Positions 5,039-5,883 of a DNA stretch of 5,883 bases are shown here, piece by piece. A program made the translations under genes and the position numbers. The stretch's first letter is position 1. The number at the start of each line of letters is the position of its first letter. The stretch lies in contig JACMLD010000380.1 of NCBI GenBank assembly GCA_014379785.1, positions 1 to 5,883 of the forward strand, written 5' to 3'. The notes under the pieces are model-generated. The model was not told the DNA's origin. It was given only the letters and a program-made list of their open reading frames with translations, and did no database searches. The stretch is from Chitinophagaceae bacterium. Lineage in GTDB: Bacteria > Bacteroidota > Bacteroidia > Chitinophagales > Chitinophagaceae.

Positions 5039-5883
5039 ATGAAAAGATTTTTACTTCTGTCCATGCTATGCCTTGTCCTCAATGGCATCAATGCTCAACT
5101 TCTTTTAAACGAGTCGTTCAACGGCCTCGGAACCGGTGACCTTCCGGGCAAAGGCACGCCGGTTTGGTTGCCCTTTACAACTACGGGAAGCAATCCCAAT
5201 CCGCTCCTTCAAACCACCACTCCACTCACTTACGCGGGGTACAACGCTGGTGGAGGCGCAGAATATGTGTCCATATTTCAAAAAACCGGATCAGTACAAG
5301 GTGGCAGGTCGACGTATAAATATTTCAGCCAATCTGTTGCGTTGAACACCGGCGCAGCACCGACCAACACCTTCTATTACAGTTTCCTGGTTCGTGTAAC
5401 CGAGGCAAACCAGATTGCCGATCAGGCAAACTACAGCGTTGCTCTCAGACGTGCAGACGGGACCAGCGAATCCGAATCTGTAGGACGTTTTGTTATCAGC
5501 AAAGAAACAGGTGCAAACGGTAAATGGCGTTTTGGCCTTGCGGCAGGCAGTACGCAAACTTTTGCGGCCACAACAAAAACGAGCAATTCCCCTTCTGACG
5601 TATATCTTATTCTCATCCGCTACGACATGATCGCCAATAACAGCGATGTTGCATACATGTGGATCAATCCGTCGCTGGCCGCGGAGCCATCATTGGCAAG
5701 CGCCGATGCCACTTCAACGACCGGACAAAACGGATTTGGCGACAGAATTGACTGCCTGATGATTCTTCAGCGCGATACTGACAGAAGACCAGCTGCAGAT
5801 TTCGACGGTTTCAAAGTGGCAGTGGGCACTACATCAGCTGCTGCTTTTGCAAGCCTCGGTACACAGATTCCACAGCCAGTGCA
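5039..5883 (+). CDS. Exported protein of unknown function, N-terminal part
   Basis: An ATG at 5039 opens a frame with no stop through the last base of the window: 281 complete codons, 3' end missing. The first 19 residues (MKRFLLLSMLCLVLNGINA) form a clear type I signal peptide: a KR start, a hydrophobic core and a likely cut after A19, before Q20. The single Cys at 11 lies inside the core without a lipobox, so a lipoprotein is unlikely. The mature part is rich in Gly, Thr, Ser, Asn and aromatics with alternating strand patterns (TFYYSFLVRVTEA, DVYLILIRYDM, VAYMWINPS), and ends in DFDGFKVAVGTT. This resembles the beta-sandwich (LamG/concanavalin-like) N-terminal regions of large Bacteroidota surface or secreted proteins, many of which end in a type IX secretion signal. 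That fold is an inference from pattern only, and the C-terminus needed to test it is outside the window. No catalytic motif is recognised. Confidence 0.88.
   Translation, partial: MKRFLLLSMLCLVLNGINAQLLLNESFNGLGTGDLPGKGTPVWLPFTTTGSNPNPLLQTTTPLTYAGYNAGGGAEYVSIFQKTGSVQGGRSTYKYFSQSVALNTGAAPTNTFYYSFLVRVTEANQIADQANYSVALRRADGTSESESVGRFVISKETGANGKWRFGLAAGSTQTFAATTKTSNSPSDVYLILIRYDMIANNSDVAYMWINPSLAAEPSLASADATSTTGQNGFGDRIDCLMILQRDTDRRPAADFDGFKVAVGTTSAAAFASLGTQIPQPV

Noticed and set aside
5291..5557. Minus-strand open frame opposite the exported protein gene
   Set aside because: The + strand frame from 5039 has a signal peptide and stays open to the window end; the minus frame has no such support.

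Overview
The window reads as a piece of a Bacteroidota chromosome, probably an environmental member of the Chitinophagia/Saprospiria type. This rests on three things: starts preceded by A-rich leaders rather than Shine-Dalgarno motifs, an exact TAnnTTTG -7 promoter element, and protein sequences that look like that phylum (KatG type, secreted beta-rich protein with a short signal peptide). The exact genus cannot be read from the sequence. All supported genes are on the + strand.

Layout: (a) 1-156, the 3' end of an unrecognised gene. (b) 157-328, a regulatory gap with an OxyR-type double operator and a Bacteroidota -7 element. (c) 329-2593, katG, a complete bifunctional catalase-peroxidase, closed by a strong intrinsic terminator at 2614-2643. 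(d) 2753-4158, a two-gene translationally coupled unit: a stand-alone response-regulator receiver, then a receiver fused to a class III (IIIb-type) adenylate cyclase. No histidine kinase is present in the window. (e) 4194-4782, a complete ParD/ParE-type toxin-antitoxin module with its own probable promoter and a palindromic operator lying between the promoter elements. (f) 4783-5038, a 256-base gap with no gene but with an 18-bp perfect palindrome that overlaps a second hairpin. (g) 5039-5883, the first 281 codons of an exported protein that runs off the window.

How the parts work: katG is a free-standing peroxide-defence gene, and its upstream region looks like an activator-dependent promoter that would respond to hydrogen peroxide through OxyR. 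The receiver pair would take phosphate from an unlinked kinase and set cAMP synthesis; the two receivers look like duplicates of each other. parDE is a self-contained addiction module. There is no strong sign that these units form one system. No clearly new system is visible. The points most worth following are the OxyR operator with its 6-nt (rather than 7-nt) spacer, the paired receivers feeding a cyclase, and the unexplained overlapping palindromes before the exported protein gene.
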